64,000 nt of DNA. It comes from Hypomyces perniciosus (taxonomy: Eukaryota; Ascomycota; Sordariomycetes; Hypocreales; Hypocreaceae). The DNA is taken from NCBI GenBank assembly GCA_008477525.1, contig SPDT01000003.1, forward strand, positions 496,001 through 560,000, written 5' to 3'. Both the position numbers and the translations under genes were made by a program. Positions within the stretch are counted from its first letter, which is position 1, and every line of letters starts with the position of its first letter. Shown here in pieces: positions 1-12,186 of this stretch. The notes beneath the pieces are model-generated. The model was not told the DNA's origin. It saw only the letters and a list, made by a program, of their open reading frames with translations, and did not search any database.

Positions 1-727
1 TCAGCAAGAGTGTCGAATTCTATCATTTATGCACCTGCCAATGAGCCCTCATACTGTTGATGTGTGATTGATAGATGGCTTGACGAATAACAGATAGCTG
101 GACCAAAACCAACCTCCTCATGCTCCTATCTATAGACAAGGCAACCGCTTTTCTCCGCCGAGGCAAACTCCCGAGGATGACTTGGCCTTGACCCATGCAA
201 CCTATCTGCAGGTCTGTCGCTTTTCAGCCGCCCGACCAGGTTAACTGTGACATGTTTTCGGCTGCTATAGGCACGGAATCCCCGAAAACTTGATTTTTTG
301 CAACGGTTGGCAGTTTCCATAAATGCATGAGGCTGCAGAGCGCACATCTCACCGACTGTGAAGAGGCTCTGTGTCTTCTAGCAATTGGCTGACGTTCAGC
401 TCAGCTCAGCTTCATGCGTTTGTGTTTAGTTGTACTATTGCAAGAGGGCGATTTCGGTGTTCTCTTGGGTATTGTTACATTGCGGCTCTTCTTCACGCTT
501 TTTGTGTTAAGGATAGAGCACTTCCCCAGATGAAGATTTGGGGGGTTGTGTAAAATCATAGCCGTTCTGGTCTTTCCATCTTTCTTGATCAAGAACATTT
601 ACCATTTTGCTCAAACGTATATATCTATGATACTTCTCTGATACATCTTTCTCGAGACTACCTCGCTCGAATACACATCTTCCCCTCCTTCTGCATACTT
701 TCAAGGCCTCCTGGGACGTGATTCAGA
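1..727. other. Intergenic / upstream region of the ankyrin-CorA gene
   Basis: No gene is supported here. The short open frames have no recognisable family content and overlap one another on both strands. The part next to the downstream start (about 600-727) is rich in C and T, as is usual for a filamentous-fungal promoter or leader. Confidence 0.5.
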
Positions 728-3700
728 ATGGCGACTGAACCACATTCTCCTCCCAAGGAGGGATGTTCGATCGGCGTTCAGACTTCTCGTTTTCTCAAAT
801 TGGATCACATCGACCTCTTTGATGGAAAAAAAGCAGCAAATCTTAAGAACACTTCTGTTTCAAACCCGTTCGGATCACTCTTATCCATGGATTTTGAATT
901 CAACATGTCCATTCTTCTTATGGGCGACGTTTCTCTCAATTTTACCTTCAATTCGGAACTTCAAGAGGCGATAGAGGTCCAGCATGTTGTTTTAGGGGTA
1001 TCTCAACAGCAGTCTACCCTAACCATGCCAGGGCTCCCTCCCGTTTTCAATCCCGTCGAGGACGAAGGCCTTCCCTTCGCCATTGAATATTTACGACATG
1101 CCTGTGACAATGGATGTCAGGCCAGTTGTACAATCAAAATGAAGATACACGATCACATCCTCCCTCACACCCAAAACATTCGCCACATTTCGACTCTCAG
1201 AATTGCGGTTGTGTTGAGCGGCCATCTATCTGACGCAAATATACGGGTTGAATATGAGGGAAACATTCTGAGATTTTTCAAAGCGCAAACTTCACACAAT
1301 TGGTTTGAACTTATGCACAGGGTTGATCGCACCACCGAGCACTGGAAGTCTGTGGATAAGGACCATCATGCGAATCAACCGACCAGTGAGAGGTGTCGTC
1401 AGCTTCTATGCTGGGCAGCCGGAATTGGGGACGGCTCACTAGTTGAGGCATGTCTCAAAATGGTTGCAGGCGACCCCAATTCGAAAGACCACTTTGGAAT
1501 GACACCTTTGGCTTGGGCAGCGTTGATGGGACGGGAAGAGACCGTCCAAAAGCTCGTGGATCATCTTGTTGCCCCCAGATCTGGCACATCCGTCAGTTGG
1601 GGGATGCAGGCCAAGAACAGGCTCACAGACAAGGATATCGACACACCGCTGTCTTTTGCCGCTGTGAATAAACAGACAGAAGTGTTCCGCTGTCTCGTCA
1701 CTATACACCTCAAAAACCATCAGCATCCTGAGAAATGGCTATCGGCGAAGCTTCATGAGGCCATAGAACAAGGTTGGCTAGATGTTGTGCAAGTCTTGCT
1801 CGAAAGAGGTGCCCCAATAGAAATGCCATCAAAGGGGAAAACGCCAGTTACGCCGTTGTGTAGTGCAGCCAAAAAAGGAAACACTGATATTATGAAGTGT
1901 CTTCTTGACAGGGGCGCGAATCTAAACAACCCATCAGGACGAACCGGAAGTGCGATATTCTTTGCCATCGAAGGGGGGCATTACAACGCCGTGGAGATGC
2001 TTTTCCATGCAAACGCAAATTTGAAAGCGCTGAATTCTTCTAGGAAATCGCCACTGAGCGTCGCAATTGAGAAGAACGATACTATGATTGTGGCCTTACT
2101 TTCTGATACTTCCACCGAAAGGCTGGCGAAATCGATAGACGACCTTGACGAGGACATCGACAGTGAATTCACTGCTACGACGGCGGACTTTTTCACAAAT
2201 GGCTCCGTATGCTTTGGGAACATCCCTGTCGCCAATCTCATGTGCCATCCAGTGCTGAAAGATGATGACGTTGCCTTCAAGTGGTTTCACTTACCCGCAA
2301 ATAACGTGAGTTTGACTGACTATTATAAGACACATAGGCTAACGCGAATGTAGATGAAATGGGTTGAGGTAATGAGACACTTCTACTCGATCTTCTATCA
2401 TCGCCTTTTTCTGACAGTCCAGGTTTTGATTTCTCGACTCTATGGGGATATCGCCGCCTACAAAATTTTGAAGCCAGAGCGGTGGGTTGATCAACAACAT
2501 CCCGGGCGATCCAACGCTCAGCACTCCCGGTATATGCTGCCATTTTGTAGTAACTTTAAATGCAAAAAAGGGAGTAGGTACCGTTTTCCCAGAGGAAATT
2601 AGATTTCAAGGCTAGCGTCTGAGAGATGCCACAAAACGAAGTCATACTGATAAAGATATGGTTGTCTTTGTGAGTTTCTTGCGGAGGCGTCAACACTAAG
2701 TCTTGATGGCTAACACTCCTAAGATGCCGTACCTGCACTGGGAGGACGAGCAGAGTAGGCTGAACCGAAATACTGTGTTTGAAAAACGACTTGGAACCCC
2801 GAAACCAAACTGGACACCACACCAGAAGCTCCTCCATGCCTACATTCTTGGGAAGAAAGCAAAAGAAAACCATCTGCTTCACGTTCGCAGGACTTTGGAC
2901 CAGTTCTACTACAACACACTGAATGACACTAGCGTGAGAGATCAAGACCAGGTGGTTTCTCGTTACCAGAAACGCAATGCTGGGACAGGGCCGCCTGTGG
3001 TAGAGCTGGTGGACCAGCTTTGGTTGTGGGTTATCACCGGTCCTTCTGGACGAGCCGAAACGGTAATCAGCTGTTTCCCTACTAATGGGTCTTCCGACAC
3101 ATCGAACGGCCAGGACAATGCCTATTCAAAATTAGATTCAAAACGCAAAACCGACGTTCTTCAGACTATCAAGGATTACATAGACGAGAAGTCTGAGGGG
3201 ACCCTAACGCCATATGATCTTGCAGGAGTAATTGCGAGCAGATGTTCCAAGGTATTTCTACATCCTTCAAATGCCGAGAAGTCACTCCAATTCTCCGAAA
3301 TTTATAATAGCTCCATTGGTAGAATTGTAAGTGCCTGTGTCAATTCTTTCTCTCTCCTAACCAATACCCCTATGGGCGATCTAGCTGACCCTAGAGTAGA
3401 TGGATGCAGAGATTGAGCTATTTGAGACGTTCAAGAAACTGATCGACATCCGTGATACAAGGTTGCACCGCAATAAACTACCCCCTGGTGACAGCACACC
3501 TCCCGCTGCTGCTGCTGATACATCTACTGTTGACGATGCATCTACTGTTGGTATTACATCTACTGTTGACAACACACCTCACGCTGATGATACATCATCT
3601 CCTGTTGAAAGGATTCTCAAAATGCTCGATGATTTGGAAAATCTTACCGCCGATACAAACCTTCAAAAAGTTCAGGCGGATTGCAAAAGATACTACGATG

Positions 3701-5071
3701 ACACTCTCGACGGTGAAATCCCGAACGAAAAGGATATGAGAGAGCTGGCACAGGGTTTAAATGAAAAAAAGCTTAAGGAGGTTCTCCAAAAGCTTGCTCA
3801 CTTTCATGTTCTTGATATAAGTCAGGAAATCGGACTGCTCCGCGAAATCAAGGACATTCAGTATGAGCTGAACATCATGGCAATGGTATTCGAGGATCAG
3901 CAAAAAGTCGTGAGCTCGATGGAGCGTAAGATCCGCTCCATGAAGAGAGGCACATCACTCCAGGATGACGACGATATCACAACCAGCCATTCAGATCGCC
4001 TCGTGTCTCGCTCCGATTCAACGACCACAGGAATAGACTCAAACTATGAGTGGCCATTACGGCATGAAAGTTCGGCTGATACTTTTCCCCTGCTGGAGTC
4101 GCTTGACAATGTTCAACATGAGGACAAACGGGGTATCTACACCGAGGAGCCTGCCACGTTCGATTCTAGCCAGATCAATCGTGAAGCGTCAGAGTTGAGT
4201 GCTACAAGTTTGCTGAAGAGATTGTCTCCCCAGAAAAGTCAAAGCGCCAAAAAAGAGAGCGAGAGGATTTGGGGAGAAAGCGGCGACAAAGAAGATGCTA
4301 GTCTTCCTCTCCGTATTGTGAAAAACGGTGTTGCGGACGTCGATAGGATGATGCAACCTGCAGCTAGGGTAAATGAGGCGGTAGGGGGTCCAACGTTCTT
4401 CTTTTTTCCCCTTTCGCATTGCCAACTGGTGGGCTGACTTGGACTTGGCGTAGTTGATCTTTCTCGTCGACTTGAAGCAGAAGCAGAACAGCGTGATAGA
4501 CGCGCGTCTTGCGCGTATCCAGGCTGAACAATCCCAGATTATCGCAGAAGAGGCAGGTAAACATGGGACAACTCTCATGATCTTTACAGTCGTTACTATT
4601 GTATTTGTAAGTTTTACCTGCATTGGAAATCTCCGATTCACTGGGGAACATGGCCTAGAATGGCGGTTACAGGGGCTAACGGATCATATCAACAGTTACC
4701 GTTGTCATTCATTGCGGCCTTTTATGCCATTCCTGTTAAGGAATTCTCAGACGGCCAGCTTCGTGTAGGAGAAATCTCAACCGTCATGTGTAAGTCTTTC
4801 AGCAAAACAAGCACACAGGACGTAAATAACCTTGGCTGGTGAGGATACTGACTGCATCGCCATTTTAGTCCCTGTCGCCACAGCCATTTCAGCAGCATTC
4901 ATCTTGGTTGCCTTCAAGGCTAAGAAGATGAAACAATCTCTCAACAAGCACAGTTCTCAAACGATGAAAGATTTCTGGACAAGGATGAGCAGTACGGCTC
5001 AGGATAAAAGTGAATCAAGTGATAGTCTTAGGGTTTTAGAGAATGGATTAAGAAAGGGCCGGGAGACCTGA
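728..5071 (+). CDS. Ankyrin-repeat protein with C-terminal CorA-like membrane domain
   Basis: This is a large multi-exon gene of about 1,260 residues. Exons inferred: 728-2305, 2354-2368, 2423 to about 2549, about 2626-2669, 2724-3326, 3400-4368, 4454-4606, 4696-4789, 4869-5071. All joins keep frame, but the join near 2550-2626 is uncertain. The first exon carries several ankyrin repeats at about residues 220-460 (motifs such as DHFGMTPLAWAALMG and GKTPVTPLCSAAKKGNTDIM). Exon 5 (2724-3326) begins with MPYLHWE and contains VELVDQLWLWVI, both hallmarks of the fungal ankyrin/CorA-like family. The C-terminus has the DLKQKQ helix, then two hydrophobic segments (TLMIFTVVTIVFLPLSFIAA and VATAISAAFILVAF), matching the two-helix CorA-like membrane anchor. 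The family is large and often lineage-specific in filamentous ascomycetes. Ion transport is assumed from the fold and is not shown. A serine/threonine-rich insert around 3500-3600 is made of degenerate codon repeats (TSTVD-like). Confidence 0.85.
3515..3605 (+). repeat. Coding minisatellite (ACATCTACTGTTGA-like units)
   Basis: Within the ankyrin-CorA gene, units resembling acatctactgttgac recur about three times and then degenerate. They encode a Thr-Ser-Thr-Val-Asp-rich linker before the membrane-proximal helices. Such linkers often vary in length between strains. Confidence 0.6.
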
Positions 5072-6091
5072 GTTATATGATAGGGGATCTTGGCAATCAA
5101 TATGGAGGACAGTCCCGTTCACAGGTCTAGATCACAACCTGACATATCTACATCGTACTTCCGGCACACCAAGCAAGAAAGATACCCTGCTATCTATCCC
5201 CTCAACTCCTTTCCCCTTGACCATTTTTGGCATTCTCGCAGCAGCAAAGCACCGAGATCTCTCTAGGATACTAGCTCTGCTAACTAATAGGGAGCTCCCC
5301 AAGCCGTGTTAAGCCCTCCTGAGCAGAGCCGGGCAGGATAGTGAGCTGTTGATTTGAAGGGTTGACAAGGATGGATGCCATAAGATTTGGCACTGCCACT
5401 TTGTTACTGGTCGTTATGGGTCGTTTGGTCGGCGCGCGAAGTGAGAACATACAGACAATACCCATCCGAACAAAGATCTCCGAGTGCTTACAACTTTGAC
5501 TCTGACAGTTAAATTCAGGGTTCCTAACTTTTCATGTTACAGTTCCACAACCTACCTATGAGAAGGTATCCCCAAATCATCATGACCATTCATTGGTCAT
5601 AACTAAAGAAAGCATATATAAAGAAAAATACCTCTTTCAAAATGAAATAAAAATGAAATTTACTAAGTTTAATAATATATATATACTATATACCGTTTTG
5701 GTCTAATAATATGTACTATATATTAATTCTATAGTTATATTAGATACCAAGTTTAGGCCAATGTAAACGACCGTTACCTTTAGTAAAGCCTTAATCGTTA
5801 AATAGGAGGCTGAAAAGGTGTTAGACTGGCAAAAGTGGATCCATTCTACCATCCAACGGTTATGCTTCATGTACTCCAATAAAAGGAGAGCTCCAAAGCT
5901 TTGTGGGTCTTTGGTCCTTGTAATCCATGATTCCATATTCGCAACTTCAGCCCTGCCAAGAATCCTTTCAGAAGCGTAAGAATCCTTTTAGAAACGTAAG
6001 CAATCTCACCGACTGAGCCGGATATCTTCTTCCCAAACATTGCTCGATTTTACCATCTTGACATCCTGGCATCAGTAAGACAGTCGCAGAA
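5072..6091. other. Intergenic, with an AT-rich block at about 5560-5770
   Basis: No gene is seen. The block from about 5580 to 5770 is markedly AT-rich, with long runs of alternating TA. This is unlike the flanking genes and resembles a RIP-degraded repeat relic, although no transposon coding sequence can be recognised. The last 100 bases are the promoter/leader of the FAD oxidase gene. Confidence 0.4.
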
Positions 6092-8077
6092 ATGTGCAGC
6101 AGGTTGTATCGTGCAGTTTGGCTGGCGCTGTCGTTGCTGCGCCCGGCAGCTTGTCAACTGGAGCTCTATGCCCCAAGCGACCAGATGCCACTCGCAGCGG
6201 TTGAGAATGTCACTGTCGCAAATTGCCATCAGGCAGTAAGTAGCTAATAAATAATTGCTTCAAAGACTTCCAGGGAGCTAATCTTCATTTCTAGTGTGCG
6301 GAACTGCGGGCTGCTGATCGCTTCGATCTCCTCTCACACTACCCGGATCTGCCACCAGGTTTCCAGGAGCAATATTTCACCAACCAACAGGTGGAGATGA
6401 TTCCAATGTGCGTTGTCCGGCCGCGGTCCGCTGAAGCCGTTTCTTATGTCGTGAAATCAGTTAGAGAACACCAATGCGACTTTGCCATCAAGAGCGGTGG
6501 GCACAGCGTTGCGGCTGGCACCTCGGCCAGACATAACGGCCTGGTTCTAGATCTCAAACATCTAAACCAGATCGAGTTATCTCAGGACAGACAAACGGTA
6601 TCCGTGGGCCCGGGAAACCTGTGGAGAGATGTTTACGAAAAGCTGGAACCCGAAGGTCTACTTGTTGCAGGTGGGCGAGTTGGTTCTGTTGGAGTGGGCG
6701 GCTTTACTCTTGGAGGTGAGATGTTCTGTCTGTCTCATCGTCGCCAAGTTTTCCCATAACATGCTCTATCTAGGTGGCATCTCGTTCATCTCTCGTCGCC
6801 ACGGATGGGCGGTTGACAACGTGCGCAACTTTCAGGCAAGTCCCAACTAACCACTTTTGCAATGCTGTAGTTGGAGCTGGACTAACCTTCCTCCAATCTA
6901 GGTCGTGCTTCCAAACGGCACAGTGACTGAAGCCAACCCGAATGAGCATCCGGAACTATTCTTTGCGCTTCGTGGCGGTGGTAGCAACTTTGGTGTCGTA
7001 ACTCGTTTCGACTTTGAAGCACACGCCCATGACTTGCTGTGGGGTGGAATGGAGGGAAATATAATGCGTGATCTATCCGACAGGAACCAATTATCGGGTT
7101 TGCGAGAGCAATTCAACTGGACGTTACACTCTGCCTTGACTATTGCGTCAGGATGGCTCCAAGGCATCAGCCGCCGCCTCGGATATGGAGCAAAATCCCA
7201 CGATCTAATCAACGCGTTTGTAGCACTGGCTGAGGAGAGACAGACAGACTCTGCTGCACATTCCTACCTATATTTCTCATGGGTCGCCATGGTTAAAGCA
7301 CACATTGTGGGCTCGACTTACCTCTACAGCCTGCCTGTAGAGGAGCCTACAGTTTTGCAGAACCTCACATCAGTTCCCAGCCTTTGGTTCACGAAACGCC
7401 TGACTCGAATGTCTGAGTTTACAAGCGAGATTGAAGATCTCAATCCAACTGGACTCCGGTAGGTACCAGGACGCAGTATTGTCCTTAGAATTAACGCACT
7501 GATCTTTGATAGGAATTATTGGAGGACATCAACATTTAAAGTGAATGGCGAGCTCATCTCGAAGCTTTGGGACATTTTTCTTGCAGAAAGCCATTCTCTT
7601 AGGCTAGCTGTTCCTGACGCGTTAATAAGCACCAACCTACAGCTACTGACGAAGCACGAAATTGGCCTCTTTTCCAGAAATGGCGGTAATGCTTTTGGAA
7701 TTGATGTGGAAGATGGCCCATTGTTCTGTAAGTTTATTTGCCGCACCACCTTGCCACTAAACAAGAAAAACCCAACGCGGCCCTCGGCTAATCATACTTC
7801 ATATACAGTCTTCGGTATAACCATTGCTTGGAAGTCATTAAAAGATGATGAAATACTGCCAAAGTTAGCAAAAACTGTGATATCAAAGGCCGTAGAGCTG
7901 GGGAAGGAGATGGGACTCCATCACCCATTCATCTACCCAAACTATGCAGCTGCTGACCAGGATGTGTTTGCGGGATATTCCCCTCGGACTCGACAGCGGT
8001 TGTTGGATATTCAAGACCGCTATGATGCGGGGCAGGTGTTTTCAAATCTCCAGCCCGAGCATTTTAGACTGCGATAG
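6092..8077 (+). CDS. Secreted berberine-bridge-like FAD-linked oxidase
   Basis: Six exons are inferred: 6092-6235, 6295-6715, 6774-6835, 6902-7458, 7513-7727, 7809-8077. All join in frame and predict roughly 550 residues. Residues 1-21 (MCSRLYRAVWLALSLLRPAAC) form a signal peptide. The PCMH-type FAD-binding domain follows: KSGGHSVAAGTS supplies the histidine that covalently holds FAD in this family, and the segment GGRVGSVGVGGFTLGGG lacks the cysteine of bicovalent members, so flavin attachment is probably by histidine alone. VVLPNGTVTEAN and FFALRGGGSNFGVVTRF are further family signatures. The C-terminus has the BBE-type motif (PNYA, then the RYDAGQVFSNLQPEHFRL tail). Intron 3 begins with GC rather than GT (GCAAGT at 6836). 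Family members oxidise sugars or secondary-metabolite intermediates, and the substrate cannot be read from sequence. No biosynthetic cluster genes are adjacent. Confidence 0.9.
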
Positions 8078-9740
8078 GGCCATTATGGTTATGTTTAGTA
8101 CAAGAGCCCCGATGCGTGTTTGAGAGTTTGGTATGATGTTCATGACATATGGGGTTCCCTGGCTAACGGCTTGAGGGGCCGCCGACACTGAACTTACTCA
8201 CGAGAATACGAGAGTGAAACACTCCCAAGGCAACAAGGCCGCCTAAATGAGCTGAGGCAGGACTATGTACACTCTACAGGGGTTTATAAAGGAAAAGGCT
8301 TCCAACCAGTCACAAAGAAGCCTGTACGTGATAGACTCCGGCCAGTTGGTTCACCTCTGTATTTACTTCTGTGCTCACTTCCATCTGGCAAGCTTCATTC
8401 TTTGGTATCCAATTATTACGCTTCCGAAGATGTGCTGGCTCAAGTGTGGCCTGATGTTGGCATTTTCGTCAAATTGAAGCCTTGCAAGTTACCTACACTT
8501 GGATCGGGTATCCAGGGTTAGGGTTCTGTTTACGTTCATCACTGGCTAGGAAGTATATAATCATAGACTAAGAAGATTAGGATGTACCTAGTCAGCTAGG
8601 CCCCTGTACTTAGACCCTCTAGCTTGCAAGCTTAAGCAAGCCCCCCTTAAGCTAGAATTAGGGCCGGCTAGATTGACTTGTGTTCAGTATTGGGCTACTC
8701 CGTAACTTGAGCTTGAATAGATGAAATGAGTCGAAGTAAAGGGAAATTTCTCCTTATTCATCGTCTTGTATCCATTCCAGCTGCTATATTTAGATCGTCT
8801 CGTATTATTCGCACTCGGCTATCATCTCTGTTGTCACGTGTTTCGCCAGGGCTATATATTTCCCCTCTTCTCAACACCCTCTTTTACCTAGTTCCAAGAT
8901 ACTAACTTCGATTGAGAGACTGCATTACTAGACCTGACAGGTCTTGAATGATCACCTCCATGGCGATCTCTATCATGGGCGAAACAACCAGCAGCAAAAC
9001 GGCGCGGGCCACACTCTGTCTTCGGTCATGAATACCACCACAGGCGGTAAGACAGACTCCTTCTGTGCGAGATCATAGAGGCCTGACTGATGTTGTACAG
9101 AATGTCAAATTGCACATACTCGATGAGCACCGGGAAATCACGGATGACGAAGGAGTTGCTTCAATGAATTATAAAGTCATTGCTAGTGATACACAGGTAA
9201 GGCCTTCTCATTATATTAGCCAGCGTTTGATGCCGGGCAAATTGCATGTTCCATTGGCTTCTTGTTGCGTGTGGCGTGTAGGGACCTGCTATAACTAGGT
9301 GTCATTCTGTCCCTGGGCAGCCGGCAGCCTTTAGAATTCGCAGTCTGTCCAGCATCAAGCCTTGGTTAATATAATGAGACGGCCTTATCTATTCACGGAC
9401 ATGGAGAGAGTTTGAGTCCTAGGGACTGCATTTTTACGCTCTTTTCTTGTATATAAACGCGGTTTGAATAGGCTGCGAGACACAGATGGGGAAGTAGTTG
9501 CTTCAATGAATTGTAATTCTATAACTGAATTCGTGTGTGATGTGAAGCATCTGATGAAGTAACCTGAATGTGGGTGGGCATTCTTGGCCTCTGATCGATA
9601 TTCTGGAGGCCGTCCTAAGCCCATAGCTCTCGATCTCGCATCACGCAACGACTCCAGATCCAACTTTCCACAAATAACAAGCGATCATAACCTTATCGTC
9701 CCTCGTGACGACTACAATTGATGTCCTTGAGTAAACTTTA
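8078..9740. other. Intergenic with repeat-like remnants
   Basis: No intact gene is supported. At about 8600-8690 short inverted words occur (GCTTGC...GCAAGC and GCTTAAG...CTTAAGC), followed by an 'agaattagggccggctagat'-type stretch that looks like a transposon terminal region. Around 8930-9300 a few short open stretches (for example one starting with ATGGCGATCTC at about 8958) could be the 5' remnant of the decayed ankyrin/CorA copy that follows, but the match is too weak to assert. A local direct duplication of about 35 bases (around 9138 and 9480) is described separately. Confidence 0.35.
9138..9515 (+). repeat. Pair of imperfect ~35-bp direct repeats
   Basis: The words 'gttgcttcaatgaatt' and their left flank (cac-ga/gatg..gaag.a) occur at about 9138-9173 and again at about 9480-9515 with a few substitutions. 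Both lie in non-coding DNA just upstream of the decayed ankyrin/CorA copy. This suggests a small local duplication. Confidence 0.5.
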
Positions 9741-10255
9741 GGCGCTGACTACAGACAAGATTGTGAAGGACAAGTTCATTGGGGTCTTCCAGAAGCTCGG
9801 CCATTTTTATTTACTCGACATACCCAAGGAAATCACTCTTATCCGCCAGATTAAGAATATTAGAGATGAACCTAACATCATGTGGACGGTTTTTGAGGAT
9901 CAGAGACGGGTCCTAGGGATCATGCATTGCATAGAGATGTGAGGTGATCCGATATCATGACAACGGCCAGCTGGATTTTATCGTCGACTTGAAGCAGAAG
10001 CAGAAGCAGAGCAATGTTATGGACGCGAGGTTTGCATGCATCCAGACGAGAGAGGTAGGGAAGCAAAGCGCGACTGTCATGGCCTTGCAGTGGTTGCGGT
10101 CTTATTTGTAAGTTTCTCGACCCTACATTATTGAAAATAGAGTTGTCGAGCAAACTGGGATAACCACCCTAACTGAATACACACACAGTTGCCGTTTTTG
10201 TTACTCGCAGCTTTCCTAGCAATTCCTAACAATGAATTATCGGATTGAATCAACA
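9741..10255 (+). pseudogene. Decayed 5'-truncated copy of the ankyrin/CorA-like gene
   Basis: Four successive pieces match the C-terminal third of the gene at 728-5071, in the same order and orientation. First, at about 9765-9940, a stretch reads like GVFQKLGHFYLLDIPKEI and FEDQRRVLG, against VLQKLAHFHVLDISQEI and FEDQQKVV in the parent; it runs into a TGA stop. Second, at about 9975-10040, IVDLKQKQ...NVMDARFACIQT parallels the parental DLKQKQNSVIDARLARIQA. Third comes a remnant of the first membrane helix. Fourth, after an intron-like gap ending in ACAG at 10188, LPFLLLAAFLAIPNNELS matches LPLSFIAAFYAIPVKEFS. Stop codons and frame changes separate the pieces, and no ankyrin region is present. 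It lies about 4.7 kb downstream of the parent, across the FAD oxidase gene. Confidence 0.85.
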
Positions 10256-12186
10256 TTCAGTTTGAGCCATAAGGCCTGGTCTGTCATCTACTTTGTCATG
10301 TATACCACGGACCGTGCTACCCAGTTAGTTTGACAACGGCGCATGTTTCCTAGGTAGTCAATTTATTCTTTACTTGTCTATGTGCTCTCAAATTGTTGCT
10401 GTGTGATCGATAATACGATATAGGCGACCGAAGCCCCAAGCTCACATACATACTCTCGAGCGCAGCTCAACACCTTGGCACTGATTTAGTGCTCGCCTCC
10501 CCATCTTGGCCTACGCCATCTAGATCAACTACCATACCGATGGCCCTGCCAAGATGGCGCTACCAGCCTTAACTTTGTTCCAACAGACAGATACGACAGG
10601 CACTTGTCAGACTTTAACAGTGCTGACGTACCTCATTGCAATTGGGACTGATGAGGCTTCGCGTTGAATTAGAAGATAGGACAGGACTGCGTCAGCGGAT
10701 CATATTGGACTAAATAACAACTGTGTCTCGAATTAAAGTAGCGAATTCTTAGTTATTCAGATGTGTAGGCTGCTGGATGTTGTGTGCACTTGTTAAAGTC
10801 GGTGCTTTGCTTTAACCAGGGTTAGTGGCATGGGAGAAAAATCGGATACTATACGGAGCATGGAAGATAATACGGAGGACGGAAGACTCGGAGACGATTT
10901 GTCGGCATTTAACGGTTGCGCGGCGCAAACTTGCAAGGCGACTGACTAATAATTACAGTCTTTCCTACGAAGTAGTACTAACACTGTGATGGCTGAGGGT
11001 CCGAGGGCATGGATAGCCTAAAGGCTCTACCCGTATGAGTGGAGTTGAAGCCATGCCGGGGTAGAACGCCAGGCAACCGGGCTTCTTTTGTCGGGTTGCA
11101 ATAGTGTTGGTTCAATAAATAGGCTCAAAATTCTTGCCTTCTCTCCGCCTAGATAGGTTGAAACTCTCCAGAAGCTGTGCAAAATCGGAAGAAGGGTTAG
11201 GATCTAGTTGTGACAAGTTGTGAACATAGGAAAGGAAACTTCCATTATTGACTGGGGAGATTGGCAAGTACATTGTATGTCATTGCACTAATGCTGGATG
11301 AACGGAGTACGGAATACGTACGAGGTGCATAGGTAGGTAGTTTGATTATACACCGAAACCAATACACAGAGATGGACTCTAGCCTCGTATCCTCCGCATT
11401 TTCAGGAATTGGGAATAGAATCATCGGTTTGATCAAAAATTGCGGAGAGAAATATGCGGGGTAGATCAAGTGTCGCATAACATAAGGTCACTTATCCACA
11501 CGCACAATGTGTCACATTTTGCTGGATTTTGGTCTGACATCAAGGCTATTGATTATTGGTGCACCGAAGTATGAACCGAGCAAATATCCGCGGCATTTGC
11601 GCGTATAATTTCCCCAGTACTAGTAGTAATAGGACTAGGACCTGAATCAGCCCCAAAGTCTTCATCTCCAGGATGCGGAGAGAGACTCCACTTATGTTGT
11701 GTGGGGGAGAGGAGAGGAACGTGGCAATGGTCTGGAGTGTGAGACAAGAGTCTAGGAGTATTAACATGGAGTAGGAGATAGTCTCAGAAGATGCTCCCGG
11801 AAGATGCTCCGTGCTCGGTCCAGCCTAATTCCAGACAGAGGAACTCTCCCTCAAAGGAACAGATGGCTTTAGCCTTTGCCGAACATCCAATGATGGTATT
11901 GCTTCAAGCGAACCCGAGGTCGCTCGCCCTATGGAGAACTGACTAAGGATCCATGACTAGCAAACGGGTTAATAAAACCATGCTACAGAGGGTCCTCTAA
12001 AGAACCTAAAGAACCTCTGCGGATCCATGGACAGCATAAATAGGGCCATGTTCCCGTCATCATCACAAGATTCGTTCCTCATGGGAGAGCAGGCAGACAG
12101 TTAGCACTACTACCTCCTCCTCCTCCTCCTCCTCCTCACTCAGGGCAAGTCGTAATTGAACAATTGGTCCCATACCCTCTGACGCC
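10256..12186. other. Gene-free interval and upstream region of the GH27 gene
   Basis: No coding sequence is supported. The interval ends in the GH27 promoter. There is a TATA-like word (cataaatag, about 12035), a (TCC)n tract at about 12114-12137, a GTGGGG word near 11700 matching the CreA consensus SYGGRG, and TTAGCC at 11869-11874 (GGCTAA on the other strand, the XlnR-type word). These are consensus matches only. Confidence 0.45.

Noticed and set aside
6092..8077. A secondary-metabolite gene cluster around the FAD oxidase
   Set aside because: No synthase, P450, methyltransferase, transporter or cluster regulator is found within 5 kb on either side.
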